Positions 53,332 through 61,900 of a stretch of DNA of 64,000 nt are shown piece by piece (position 1 is the stretch's first letter; every line of letters starts with the position of its first letter). Source of the stretch: Nitrospirota bacterium (GTDB lineage: Bacteria > Nitrospirota > Thermodesulfovibrionia > Thermodesulfovibrionales > UBA9159); contig JAJYIF010000001.1 in the NCBI GenBank assembly GCA_021790195.1, positions 216,067 through 280,066 of the forward strand, in the 5' to 3' direction. The position numbers and the translations under genes were made by a program. The notes beneath the pieces are model-generated. The model had not been told where the DNA came from. It searched no databases and saw only the letters and a list, made by a program, of their open reading frames with translations.

Positions 53332-53583
53332 CTACGACCCCAGTCTGCCGCCCGCCAACTGCCCGATCACCGCGGCCACGACAAAGAAGGGGACATACCT
53401 GAAATCAAGGTGGGAAAGTACCCTTGCAAGGAATATGAAGGGTATCGGGACATGAATGCAGGCAAACCATTTAAATGAGAATTTCCTTGTCTTTTTCTTC
53501 CGGATGTATCCAAAAGGAAGGTTCAGGGCCACGGTCAAAGCAAAAACCATCGCCACAAGGACAATTTTCGAGTGAAAATCCAT
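53332..53583 (-). CDS. Small membrane protein of unknown function
   Basis: The product has 83 residues with hydrophobic helices at about 6-26 (IVLVAMVFALTVALNLPFG) and 44-78 (HVPIPFIFLARVL; VPFFVVAAVIGQLAG), joined by a basic loop (RKKKTRKFS). It is likely an inner-membrane protein with two or three helices. I know of no assigned role for this kind of protein. It starts next to, and divergently from, htpX, and is followed after three bases by the MDR gene. Confidence 0.7.
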   Translation of the reverse strand: MDFHSKIVLVAMVFALTVALNLPFGYIRKKKTRKFSFKWFACIHVPIPFIFLARVLSHLDFRYVPFFVVAAVIGQLAGGRLGS

Positions 53584-53631
53584 ATAAAAAATTAACCTAT
53601 ATAAAGAGGATAAGTCAAATCCTCAAGGGAG

Positions 53632-53660
53632 TTGAAGTTGTCCTTTTTTTGGGGTATGAT
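53632..53660 (+). promoter_or_regulatory. Putative htpX promoter
   Basis: TTGAAG (53632-53637) and TATGAT (53655-53660) are 17 bases apart, about 30 bases before the htpX ATG, which has its own GGAGG site. No heat-shock (CIRCE or sigma-32) sequence seen. Confidence 0.45.
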
Positions 53661-53689
53661 TTAAAATTAAGTAGTAAGGAGGTAGTTGA

Positions 53690-54532
53690 ATGAATAACCT
53701 AAAAACTATGGTATTGCTCGTCTTCCTGACGCTCCTGCTTGTCTGGGCCGGAGCTGCCTTCGGCGGAAGGCAGGGGATGACGATTGCGCTTATTTTTGCC
53801 TTCGGCATGAACTTTTTCGCCTACTGGTTCAGCGACAAGATGGTGCTCAGAATGTATAACGCTCAGGAGGTAACGGAAGCCGAGGCCCCGGAGCTTTACA
53901 AGATAGTGCGAATGCTCAGCCAAAAGGCGCAGATACCCATGCCCAAGGTCTATATAATGAATGAAGACCAGCCGAACGCATTCGCCACCGGAAGGAACCC
54001 TCAACACGCCGCCGTTGCCGTGACAACGGGGATAATGCGGATCCTCACGCCCGACGAGTTGGCGGGCGTCATAGGGCATGAGCTTTCGCACATAACCCAC
54101 AGGGACATTCTCGTAAGCACAATTGCCGCGACTATTGCCGGCGCTATAAGTTATCTCGCGCAGATGGCGCAGTGGGCGGCCATATTCGGCGGTCCCAGGG
54201 GAAACGACGACGAAGGCGGCAGCCCCGTTGCCGCGCTCGTGATGATGATTGTCGGGCCGGTTGCGGCCCTCATCATTCAGATGGCCATATCCCGATCAAG
54301 GGAGTATCTTGCCGATGAGGGAGGCGCCAGGCTTGCGGGGAACCCCAGGCTCCTCGCGAACGCGCTGCGCAAGCTCAATTATGCGTCCCAGAAGATACCC
54401 ATGGATGCAAATCCTGCTACGTCGCATATGTTTATCGTCAATCCTCTTTCGGGAGGAGGGCTACTTAAGCTTTTCAGCACCCATCCGCCCATTGAGGAAA
54501 GAATAGCGCGGCTTGAGGCGATGAGTCTGTGA
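53690..54532 (+). CDS. htpX: Membrane metalloprotease HtpX
   Basis: The product has 280 residues. Two N-terminal helices ([38 protein letters not shown]), the zinc site HELSH at residues 130-134, a further two helices, and the glutamate ligand in [13 protein letters not shown]. It is the standard M48B protease that degrades misfolded inner-membrane proteins with FtsH. Full length. GGAGG precedes the ATG. An inverted repeat that may terminate the transcript follows 15 bases after the stop. Confidence 0.95.
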   Translation: MNNLKTMVLLVFLTLLLVWAGAAFGGRQGMTIALIFAFGMNFFAYWFSDKMVLRMYNAQEVTEAEAPELYKIVRMLSQKAQIPMPKVYIMNEDQPNAFATGRNPQHAAVAVTTGIMRILTPDELAGVIGHELSHITHRDILVSTIAATIAGAISYLAQMAQWAAIFGGPRGNDDEGGSPVAALVMMIVGPVAALIIQMAISRSREYLADEGGARLAGNPRLLANALRKLNYASQKIPMDANPATSHMFIVNPLSGGGLLKLFSTHPPIEERIARLEAMSL

Positions 54533-54546
54533 ATAAAGACGCGTGT

Positions 54547-54609
54547 AGCGCGTTGGGCGTAGCGTTTAGGAAATTCTTTATACACGCTGTACGCTACCCG
54601 CTACGCGCT
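54547..54609. repeat. Inverted repeat of GCGTAGCG units after htpX
   Basis: AGCGCGTTGGGCGTAGCGT on the left and ACGCTACCCGCTACGCGCT on the right are near-perfect reverse complements with about 24 bases between. Could fold as a terminator-like stem; the tandem TAGCG wording also suits a dispersed intergenic repeat. Confidence 0.6.
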
Positions 54610-54663
54610 GGTCTTTGAAAGCTTGACTCTTGATGCCTTGATTGTTCAAAATATCGGCGTCTT

Positions 54664-55629
54664 ATGAAGGCCCTTGTTACAGGCGCGACAGGCTTTATCG
54701 GAAGCCACCTTGTGGAGGAACTCATAAGGAAAGGTTACAGGGTCGGTTGTCTTGCAAGGAAGACGTCCAACCTCAAGTGGATTGAAGGATTTGACGTAAA
54801 TATTCTGTACGGAGACTGCGAAGACGAAGGCTCGCTCAGACAGATCCCCTCGGACACCGATATCGTCTTCCATCTCGCGGGCTTAACAAAGGCAAGAAGA
54901 GACGAAGATTTTTTTTGCGTAAACGAAAAGGGAACTGAGAACCTCTTAAGGGTCGTTTCCTCCGGGTTGCCGGGGCTGAAACGTTTTGTATATCTCAGCA
55001 GTCTTGCGGCGGTCGGCCCGAGCAAGGACGGAGAGCCGGTAAACGAAACATCGGAAACCCGTCCCGTTTCCAGCTACGGGAAAAGCAAGCTTGCGGGCGA
55101 AGATGCCGTGGCAAAATACAGGAACTCCGTACCTGCGACGATCATAAGACCGCCGGCCGTGTACGGTCCCAGGGACAGAGATTTTTATGTCCTGTTTAAG
55201 ATGTTGAAAAAGGGCTTTTATCCATACTGGGGAAAATGTTATTATTCACTCCTGTATGTCGACGACCTCATTAGAGGGCTTATACTCGCTTCTGAGGAAA
55301 AGGAAGCGGCGGGAGAAGTCTATTTCTTGTCCGACGGAAAGGTTTACTCGAACGAAGATCTCGTTGGGGAGATAGCCGGCGTCCTTGGGAGCCGGATCAC
55401 GAAGGTGAGGATACCCAAACCCTTTGTCACGTTCCTGGCGAAGGTGAACGAAAAAGTGAGCAAGAACGTGTCGATCGTAAGCGGGGACAGACTGAATGAC
55501 ATTAAGTATTCTAATTGGACGTGCGATTCATCGAAGGCTGGCAAACAGCTCAAGTTTATCCCAAAAGTTACTATAAAGGAAGGAATAAAATGGACGGCAG
55601 ACTGGTACAGGATTCATCAATGGCTGTAA
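54664..55629 (+). CDS. NAD-dependent epimerase/dehydratase, candidate ceramide reductase (CerR)
   Basis: This 321-residue extended short-chain dehydrogenase has cofactor motif ALVTGATGFIGSHLVEELI at the N-terminus, the VFHLAGLTKA strand, and catalytic SSLAAVG with SYGKSKLAGED (YxxxK). By itself it would be called a sugar epimerase or 3-beta-hydroxysteroid-dehydrogenase-like reductase. Context changes this: the next two genes are an alpha-oxoamine synthase with serine-palmitoyltransferase features and a GNAT-type acyltransferase of the bacterial ceramide synthase kind. In Caulobacter an epimerase-like CerR reduces the 3-keto group in the same pathway. The assignment is therefore inferred. It overlaps the next gene by 40 bases. 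Confidence 0.75.
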   Translation: MKALVTGATGFIGSHLVEELIRKGYRVGCLARKTSNLKWIEGFDVNILYGDCEDEGSLRQIPSDTDIVFHLAGLTKARRDEDFFCVNEKGTENLLRVVSSGLPGLKRFVYLSSLAAVGPSKDGEPVNETSETRPVSSYGKSKLAGEDAVAKYRNSVPATIIRPPAVYGPRDRDFYVLFKMLKKGFYPYWGKCYYSLLYVDDLIRGLILASEEKEAAGEVYFLSDGKVYSNEDLVGEIAGVLGSRITKVRIPKPFVTFLAKVNEKVSKNVSIVSGDRLNDIKYSNWTCDSSKAGKQLKFIPKVTIKEGIKWTADWYRIHQWL

Positions 55630-56819
55630 AGAAAGCGACAGACATTTTTGAGAAGTGCTCGAAGTTTACCAGGGCAAAAGAGTTGATCTTTGCCGGCCTC
55701 TATCCGTATTTCAGGGTCATTGAAAGCGCCCAGGACCCTGAGGTGATGATAAACGGAAGGCGTATGATCATGGTCGGCTCGAACAACTATCTCGGCCTGA
55801 CAAACCATCCCAAGGTTAAAGAAGCCGCGATTAACGCAGTGAAGAAATACGGTTCGGGCTGCGCCGGATCGAGGTTCCTCAACGGCACGTTGACCATCCA
55901 TGTGGAACTCGAAGAGAAGCTTGCGAGGTTTATAAGAAAAGAAGCGGCCCTTGTTTTCTCGACCGGCTTCCAGGTGAACCTCGGAGTGATTTCGGCCCTG
56001 GTAGGCAAGGACGATGTCGCGATTATCGACAAGATGGACCATGCCAGCATAATAGACGGCTGCAGGCTTTCATACGGCGAGGTAAAAAAATTCAGGCATA
56101 ACGACATGGCCGATCTTGAGAGGATGCTCCAGCACTATGACGGGAAGGGAAAGCTCATCGTGGTTGACGGCGTCTTCAGTATGGAAGGAGACGTCGTGAA
56201 CCTTCCGAGGCTCGTGGAACTCGCAAAGGCTTACGGGGCGCGCATCATGATCGACGACGCCCACGGCATCGGGGTCCTGGGAAGGACCGGGAGGGGCACG
56301 GCGGAGCATTTCGGACTTGAGTCGGAAGTGGACCTGATAATGGGCACATACAGCAAATCGCTCGCCTCCATAGGGGGATTTATTGCAGGATCGGAAGACA
56401 TAATACATTTCATAAAGCATTCAGCCCGCTCGCTCATATTCAGCGCAAGCCCTCCGCCGGCTTCCGTGGCCGCGGTAAGCGCGGCAGTCGACATAATCGA
56501 AAACGAGCCGGAAAGGATCGCCAGACTTTGGGACAACACGAGAAAGATGCTGGACGGCTTTAGAAGCCTCGGCTTTCAGGTCGGTCCAAGCGAAACACCC
56601 ATAATACCCATAATGGTCGGCGATGGCGAGACCGCCTTCAAGATGGCCATGATGCTGCAGGAAGAGGGCATCTTCACCAATGTTGCGGTGAGTCCCGCGG
56701 TGCCGGACGGAAAGGCTCTCATAAGAACGAGCTATATGGCGACTCATACTGACGAGCAGCTCGACCGGGTCCTTTCAGCCTTCGAAAAGGTCGGGAAAAA
56801 GCTGGGGCTTATAAGCTGA
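55590..56819 (+). CDS. Alpha-oxoamine synthase, probable serine palmitoyltransferase (Spt)
   Basis: This 409-residue PLP enzyme of the BioF/KBL/SPT group carries the family blocks MVGSNNYLGLTNHPKV, GSGCAGSRFLNGT, DKMDHASIIDG, the aspartate/histidine DDAHGIGVLGRTGRGT and the PLP lysine in GTYSKSLASIGGF. Bacterial serine palmitoyltransferases carry an (F/Y)SKS-type lysine loop, whereas BioF proteins usually have GKA. No bio genes are nearby. It would condense serine with a long-chain acyl-CoA or acyl-ACP to 3-ketosphinganine. ATG 55590 follows AAGGAAGG; the frame is open upstream within the epimerase gene. 8-Amino-7-oxononanoate synthase is the alternative call. Confidence 0.82.
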   Translation: MDGRLVQDSSMAVKKATDIFEKCSKFTRAKELIFAGLYPYFRVIESAQDPEVMINGRRMIMVGSNNYLGLTNHPKVKEAAINAVKKYGSGCAGSRFLNGTLTIHVELEEKLARFIRKEAALVFSTGFQVNLGVISALVGKDDVAIIDKMDHASIIDGCRLSYGEVKKFRHNDMADLERMLQHYDGKGKLIVVDGVFSMEGDVVNLPRLVELAKAYGARIMIDDAHGIGVLGRTGRGTAEHFGLESEVDLIMGTYSKSLASIGGFIAGSEDIIHFIKHSARSLIFSASPPPASVAAVSAAVDIIENEPERIARLWDNTRKMLDGFRSLGFQVGPSETPIIPIMVGDGETAFKMAMMLQEEGIFTNVAVSPAVPDGKALIRTSYMATHTDEQLDRVLSAFEKVGKKLGLIS

Positions 56820-56824
56820 CTTCA

Positions 56825-57928
56825 TTGGAAGCCCTGGAGATAAGTTCCAAGAAAGACCTCAGAGAGTTCATAGAATTCCCCTATTCCCTTTATAGCCGCG
56901 ACCGCAATTACGCCCCGCCTCTGCGGCGAGAGATGAAGGACCAGTTCTCGCCCAAGAACCCGTTTTTCAGACATGCCGAGGTAAGGTATTTTCTTGTCAG
57001 GGATGGGGAGAAAGCATTGGGGAGAGTCGCTTCGATAGTAAACCGGAGACATATTGAGTTCCACAGGGAACAGGCCGGTTTTTTTGGTTTCTTTGAATGC
57101 GTCAACGACCCCAAGGTCTGTCTTCGTCTGCTTGACACGGTGAAGGCAGAGCTTAAGAGTAAAGGCATGGCTATAATGAGGGGGCCCATGAACTTTTCGA
57201 CGAATGAGGAATGCGGCTTTCTCGTTGAGGGCTTCGACCAACCGCCGATGCTGATGACGCCTTATAACCCCTCTTATTATAACGATTTGATGGAGGGATA
57301 TGGTATGCGCAAGGCAAAGGACCTCTTTGCGTTCATTTACCAGGTCCGGGAGAGTCTGCCCGAAAAGGTACTGCGGGTCGCCGTTATCGCAGAAAAACGA
57401 GGGATTTCGATCAGACCCATTGACAAAAAGAGGTTCCAGGAGGAGATGCAGGTTTTCAAGGAGGTCTATAACTCGGCCTGGGAGAAGAACTGGGGGTTCA
57501 TTCCTCTGACCGATGAAGAGCTGGATTACCTCGGCGAAAGACTGAAGCAGATAGCGGTGCCGGAACTCACTTTGATCGCCGAGGACGATGGCGAGCCTGT
57601 AGGATTCATGGGGCTTCTCCCTGATTTCAACTATGTGCTAAGACGCATGAACGGCAAGCTGAACCCAATCACTATTCTCAAGGCCCTCCGCTACTCGAAG
57701 AAGATCAAGGACCTGAGGCTCCTGCTTCTTGGGATAAAGAAAGAATATAGGAACAAGGGAGTGGACGCCCTGCTTTTCAGGGAAGGGTTCAAGGGCGTAA
57801 AGAGTGGAGGGTATAAACGAGTGGAGTTTTCGTGGATCCTGGAAGACAACATCGCCGTACAAAGACTCGTCGACACGATCGGCGGGAAGTTATACAAAAA
57901 ATACCGTATCTACGAGCAAGACATATAA
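56825..57928 (+). CDS. GNAT-type N-acyltransferase, candidate bacterial ceramide synthase (bCerS)
   Basis: This 367-residue protein has a duplicated acyl-CoA N-acyltransferase fold. The first half holds the conserved run FIEFPYSLYSRDRNYAPPLR, KNPFFRHAEVRYFLVRDG, AGFFGFFECVNDPKV, RGPMNFSTNEECGFLVEGFD and MLMTPYNPSYYNDLME. The second half ends in the acyl-CoA-binding GIKKEYRNKGVDALLF. As I recall the family, this pattern is that of the acyltransferase shown in Caulobacter to N-acylate 3-ketosphinganine. The position five bases after the Spt-like gene fits. It starts at TTG 56825. If the neighbour is not Spt, it would remain a generic N-acyltransferase. Confidence 0.78.
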   Translation: MEALEISSKKDLREFIEFPYSLYSRDRNYAPPLRREMKDQFSPKNPFFRHAEVRYFLVRDGEKALGRVASIVNRRHIEFHREQAGFFGFFECVNDPKVCLRLLDTVKAELKSKGMAIMRGPMNFSTNEECGFLVEGFDQPPMLMTPYNPSYYNDLMEGYGMRKAKDLFAFIYQVRESLPEKVLRVAVIAEKRGISIRPIDKKRFQEEMQVFKEVYNSAWEKNWGFIPLTDEELDYLGERLKQIAVPELTLIAEDDGEPVGFMGLLPDFNYVLRRMNGKLNPITILKALRYSKKIKDLRLLLLGIKKEYRNKGVDALLFREGFKGVKSGGYKRVEFSWILEDNIAVQRLVDTIGGKLYKKYRIYEQDI

Positions 57929-57939
57929 ACAGACTGCTC

Positions 57940-58075
57940 GCGCAAAGTCGCAAAGAACGCAAATAGAACCAGACAAGACTCCTATAAGAAACCTCACCAA
58001 ATCGCTAATAAGTCTTTTTGTGAAACTTTTTTCCCTCCGTGATCTTCGTGCCCTTTTTAGTTTATCGCATTCCTT
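57940..58075. repeat. Intergenic repeat block between acyltransferase gene and tRNA-Arg
   Basis: CGCGCAAAGTCGCAAAGAAC at 57940-57959 and, further on, CCTCCGTGATCTTCGTGCCC followed by TTTTTAG. These belong to the same dispersed wording seen at 9690, 12831, 23700 and 60287. No gene seen in it. Confidence 0.45.
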
Positions 58076-58130
58076 GGCAAAGGCAATCAAAAAGGGATCA
58101 CGGAACCCCGCAACCCCTTGATTTTTCAAG

Positions 58131-58204
58131 TACCCCCTGCAGGAATTGAACCTGCGACACCAGGTTTAGGAAACCTGTGCTCTATCCGACTGAGCTAAGG
58201 GGGC
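58131..58204 (-). tRNA. tRNA-Arg (anticodon CCT)
   Basis: Acceptor GCCCCCT with AGGGGGT (first pair G-U); anticodon loop TTCCTAA; T-arm GCAGGTTCAATTCCTGC. CCA not encoded. 74 bases. Confidence 0.93.
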
Positions 58205-58434
58205 TCAGGACACTATTATACTATATTCTGGCGGCAGATTTTCACAGAGTATATGGTTGAGGTAAGCCTTTCGTTAGCCGATTCCGTCTTTCGCTGATAG
58301 TCCCTTCGCCGAGACCCTCATAATCCCCGGCAGTCCGCATATGTATCTTCCGCAATGTCCTGCGACATGTTGGAATCTGCTATAGGGTAAGCAACTGGTC
58401 ACTTTTTTTAATGAGCAGAGAGGGCAAGAAATGA

Positions 58435-59071
58435 GAGGCTGACGCGCTTGGCTCCCCGGATGTGTCCGCAGGCGTCGGTCCCGCCCCGGTCCCCCTCGGT
58501 GAGTACAAGAAGATGATAGAGTTTCAGACTATCAAGAACATCCTGGTAATCGAAGACAACGTGAAGAAGGCCTTTTCGGATCTGGTTGTTAGCGGGCAAC
58601 TGTTGAAACGTCTTGGTCCTGCGATCAGCTCAGGAAATGCCATGTATATTTACGGGCCGCCGGGAAACGGCAAGTCCACCATTGCCGAGACCATAGGAAG
58701 AGTTCTTCCTGGAACTGTATATATACCTTATTCTATAATAGTCCCGGGTGAATTAATAAATATATTTGACCCCGTAAACCATTTTGTGGCTCCTCCCGGG
58801 GACGGTGAGATAGCAGACGCAAGGTGGCTTCTCATAAAAGACCTGTTATCATGACTGGAGGGGAATTGACTCTTAGAATGCTCGACCTTGATTCTAATAC
58901 ACGATCAAGATAGACCATCCATCAGACGAAGAATTCGAGGCGATCTTCAGGAAGGTATGTGAACATAACGGCATTGAGTTCAAAAGAGACATCTTTGATT
59001 ATATCATGAACAATTATTATAGAAAGCAGGGAATAGATATCGCTTGGACGAACTATTCCGTGGATATGTGA
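58435..59071 (+). pseudogene. Broken AAA-type ATPase gene
   Basis: The first part (GTG 58462 to TGA 58854) encodes the N-terminal half of a bacterial AAA ATPase family: GVGPAPVPLGEY, FSDLVVSGQLLKRLGPA, Walker A YIYGPPGNGKSTIAETIG, then stops before Walker B. After about 60 bases another frame (about 58905-59071) encodes what looks like the C-terminal part (HPSDEEFEAIFRKVCEHNGI, FDYIMNNYYRKQG) ending at a TGA at 59069. The section between, with Walker B, sensor and arginine finger, is missing. An internal deletion best explains this. The upstream in-frame stop at 58432 shows the N-terminus is also lost. It cannot make a working ATPase. No family name is assigned with certainty. Confidence 0.75.
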
Positions 59072-59076
59072 AATAA

Positions 59077-59811
59077 ATGAGTGATTCCCTGTCCGTCGTA
59101 ATTCCAGCATACAACGAAGAGTCCCGACTGCCGGATACCCTGAGGGCATTGAGTGACTACCTCAGGGGCAACTTCAAAGAATATGAGATTATTGTAGTTG
59201 ACGACGGGAGCTCGGACGGCACCTCCGCCGTTGTGGGGACAATGGGCAGAGAGCTTCACAATCTGACTCTCATAAGCTATCCCTCAAATGCCGGAAAGGG
59301 ACATGCGACAAGAAGAGGGGTCTCTGCCTCGAAAGGGGACCTTGTGCTTACGTGCGATGCGGACATGTCCACGCCCATCCGGGAATACGAAAAACTCCTG
59401 CCATTTGTAAGAGACGATTTTGATATTGCTATCGGATCGAGAGGTCTCAGGGATTCCGATATCGCGGTGAGGCAGCCTTGGTACCGGGAACGTATGGGAA
59501 GGATGTTCAACGCCTTCGTAAGGGCGCTCGTTGTCGGAGGCATCAAGGACACTCAATGCGGATTCAAGCTCTTCAAAGGAGACATCGCAAGGAGCCTCTT
59601 CAAGGGCAACATCATAGACGGCTTCGCCTTTGATGTGGAAATACTCTTCCTTGCGAAGAGGAAAGGCTACAGGATAAAGGAGGTTCCCATACGCTGGCTC
59701 AACTCCCCTAATTCGAGGGTGAAGATAATAAGTGACTCCCTGAAGATGTTCGGGGAGCTGCTCAGGATAAGGGCAAACTGGCTTTGCGGCAGGTATAATA
59801 AGCCCGCCTGA
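59077..59811 (+). CDS. Dolichyl-phosphate-type glycosyltransferase family 2
   Basis: The product has 244 residues. GT-A fold of the DPM1/DPG synthase type: LSVVIPAYNEESRLPDTLRA, EIIVVDDGSSDGT, SNAGKGHATRRGV, LVLTCDADMSTPI with the metal-binding DAD, and QCGFKLFKG. It has no C-terminal membrane helices, as in the short cytoplasmic form. It transfers a sugar from a nucleotide donor to a polyprenyl phosphate, giving a lipid-linked sugar for later use outside the membrane. It lies five bases after the broken ATPase. A role in glycosylating the putative ceramide lipids of the cluster upstream is possible but unsupported. Confidence 0.88.
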   Translation: MSDSLSVVIPAYNEESRLPDTLRALSDYLRGNFKEYEIIVVDDGSSDGTSAVVGTMGRELHNLTLISYPSNAGKGHATRRGVSASKGDLVLTCDADMSTPIREYEKLLPFVRDDFDIAIGSRGLRDSDIAVRQPWYRERMGRMFNAFVRALVVGGIKDTQCGFKLFKGDIARSLFKGNIIDGFAFDVEILFLAKRKGYRIKEVPIRWLNSPNSRVKIISDSLKMFGELLRIRANWLCGRYNKPA

Positions 59812-59820
59812 TCATAAGAG

Positions 59821-60273
59821 CTACGTGGCCAATAATTCCAGCGCCTTGCTCATTGCGCTCTCCGCGCCGTCGGCCTTTATGATGCCCTTTATCTCCCATG
59901 TCCCGATGCCTATGACCGGTTTCCCCATCTGAAGGGCAAAGGCGATTTCGGAGAGCGTCCCGTATTCCCCTCCTATTGCGACAAGAACGTCCGCAGTGCG
60001 TGCGATGATGACGTTTCTTCCGATCCCCATTCCGGTGACAACAGGAAGTTCGATATATTCGTTGGCGTCTCTCTTATGGTCCTGCGGCAATATCCCGACG
60101 GTGAGCCCGCCCTCTGACCTGGCGCCCCTTGAAGCCGCCTCCATGACTCCGCCTAATCCTCCGCAGACAAGGGCTATTCCGTTCCGGGCGATGAGCCTGC
60201 CTACCTTCTCCGCCTCCTCGAGAAGCGGCTTCTCGACCCTTCTTCCCCCTATGACCGCAATTATCTTCTTCAC
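59821..60273 (-). CDS. TIGR00725-type Rossmann nucleotide-binding protein
   Basis: The product has 150 residues. A SLOG-type Rossmann fold with VIGGRRVEKPLLEEA, ALVCGGLGGVMEAASRGAR, the GILPQDHKRDANEYIEL segment and ADVLVAIGGEYGTLSEIAFAL. These match the LOG/TIGR00725 group of nucleotide- or phosphoribosyl-binding proteins. Unlike true LOG enzymes it lacks the full PGGxGTxxE motif (here GGEYGTLSE), so phosphoribohydrolase activity is uncertain. It converges on the GT2 gene with nine bases between the stops. Otherwise unremarkable. Confidence 0.85.
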   Translation of the reverse strand: MKKIIAVIGGRRVEKPLLEEAEKVGRLIARNGIALVCGGLGGVMEAASRGARSEGGLTVGILPQDHKRDANEYIELPVVTGMGIGRNVIIARTADVLVAIGGEYGTLSEIAFALQMGKPVIGIGTWEIKGIIKADGAESAMSKALELLAT

Positions 60274-60284
60274 GGAATTAAAGA

Positions 60285-60391
60285 GTGTTTCACCACAGAG
60301 GCACAGAGGCCCGAGGAGAGTTCAGAAACAGACAGACATTTAATCATATCTTTCTCCGTGTATGCAATGCGCCGGCCTGCAGCAGCAGGCC
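60285..60391. repeat. Intergenic repeat with GGCCTGC palindrome
   Basis: TTTCACCACAGAGGCACAGA near 60287-60306 is the same wording as at 12831-12850. About 70 bases later the palindrome GGCCTGCAGCAGCAGGCC (60374-60391) resembles the CCTGC palindrome at 12945-12964. Two copies with the same order support one repeat family. Confidence 0.5.
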
Positions 60392-60416
60392 AGTGATTAA
60401 TTTCTTTGGGTAGGAA

Positions 60417-60494
<78 letters not shown>

Positions 60495-60626
60495 ATATCC
60501 AACAACCGTTACACGTAAAACGTTATGCGTAATGTGCTCACACTATTCCGGCGACAACGGGCAAAAAGAGAACCGGCGCTCAGTGTGTTGTTAATTTTAC
60601 TTCAAAATGAAGAGGTTTGTAAATTG

Positions 60627-61796
60627 CTAATGGCTTTTCAGCTCCAGATGAGATATCAGCAGCCTCAATATATCGGAAGTGCCTTCCACGATAGTGAGCA
60701 TCCTCGCATCCCTCCAGTGGCGGTGGACATCGAACGCATCAGTATATCCGTAGCCTCCGTGGATCTGTATAGCATCATCGCAGACTTTCAAGGCCGCCTC
60801 AGAGGCGAAAAGTTTCGCCTGAGAGACCTCCGACGCGATATCCTCCCCTTTTTCCCTTAAGTTCGCCGCGTGATATACAAGCAGCCTTGCCGCATTCATC
60901 CTCGTTATCATGTTTGCCAGCTTCTCCTGAATCATCTGAAAATTGGAGATGCTCTCGCCGAAGGCCTTCCTCTTCTTACTATAGGCAAGGGCTTTTTCGT
61001 ATGCAGCGCGCGCTATTCCGAGGGCAATCGCGGCAATCGAAAGCCTCCCGGCATTAAGCATCTGTTTTGCGTACTCAAGCCCTTTGCCTTCTTCTCCAAG
61101 GAGATTTCTTTCCGGAACTGCACAGTCGCGGAGACGGATTGCCGATAACTTGTTGCCTTTGAAACCAAGCTTTGGAATAACCCCTGTGATCTCAAAGCCG
61201 GGGGTTTCCTTCGGGACGATGAAGGCAGAAATGCCCTTATCGGTCCTCGCAAATACAAGAACAAGGTCCGCCTCTCCGGGGTTTGTGATCAATGTCTTAT
61301 TGCCGTTCAGTATGTACCGGTCGCTTGAGAGGACCGCTCTTGTTTGGATTGATTTTGCGTCGGAGCCGCAGCAAGGCTCTGTCAGTGCAAAGGCCGCGAG
61401 CTTCTTCCCTTCGACGAGACTGTTTGCGATGAGGTACTCATTTCGCTGGCGATCGTCTCCGAAAAGTCTTATTCCTTCACATACCATGTTCTGGATGTCC
61501 GCCTGAAGGGCGGTATTTGCGCAGGCCCTGGCCAGCATTTCGAGCGCCGCGATAAAGACAGGTAGCGGCAGCCCCAATCCGCCGAGGGTTTTTGGAAAGG
61601 GTATCGCCATGAATCCCTTTTCAGCCAATCTCTGCAGGTTCTGTCTCGGGAATATTTCCTCCTGATCTATCCTCTTTGCTCCCGGAAGGATTTCCTTTTC
61701 GAAAAAGGCGCCGAGTGCTTCAAGCAATGTATCGTACTCTCCGGCGTCAGGAAAGAAAGTGTCTATGATGTTTTTCTGTTCCTTAAGGTAGAACAT
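60627..61796 (-). CDS. Acyl-CoA dehydrogenase
   Basis: This 389-residue flavoenzyme is full length. FAD-contact motifs: FALTEPCCGSDAKSIQTRAV, then ILNGNKTLITNPGEADLV. The C-terminal part has AKLFASEAALKVCDDAIQIH and GGYGYTDAFDVHRHWRDARM with LTIVEGTSDILRLLI. In this last segment the catalytic glutamate of medium/short-chain enzymes is expected in VEGTSDI. It oxidises acyl-CoA to the 2-enoyl-CoA. The specific substrate is unknown. It diverges from the MDR gene at 61901 and stands alone; no other beta-oxidation gene is nearby. Confidence 0.92.
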   Translation of the reverse strand: MFYLKEQKNIIDTFFPDAGEYDTLLEALGAFFEKEILPGAKRIDQEEIFPRQNLQRLAEKGFMAIPFPKTLGGLGLPLPVFIAALEMLARACANTALQADIQNMVCEGIRLFGDDRQRNEYLIANSLVEGKKLAAFALTEPCCGSDAKSIQTRAVLSSDRYILNGNKTLITNPGEADLVLVFARTDKGISAFIVPKETPGFEITGVIPKLGFKGNKLSAIRLRDCAVPERNLLGEEGKGLEYAKQMLNAGRLSIAAIALGIARAAYEKALAYSKKRKAFGESISNFQMIQEKLANMITRMNAARLLVYHAANLREKGEDIASEVSQAKLFASEAALKVCDDAIQIHGGYGYTDAFDVHRHWRDARMLTIVEGTSDILRLLISHLELKSH

Positions 61797-61900
61797 GTCT
61801 CTTAGAATATAGTCTGGATTTCATGCCTTGACAATGCCGATGGGCTCAAATATCTTTCCATGATAAGATGTGGTTATACGGCTGTTTTCAGGAGGAGAAG

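Noticed and set aside
54547..54609. CRISPR-like short repeats after htpX
   Set aside because: Only one inverted repeat pair, no regular spacers. No CRISPR array or cas gene seen in the window.
58435..58854. Intact small ATPase gene
   Set aside because: Walker A is present but Walker B and sensor regions are absent and a matching C-terminal remnant follows, so it is treated as a pseudogene.
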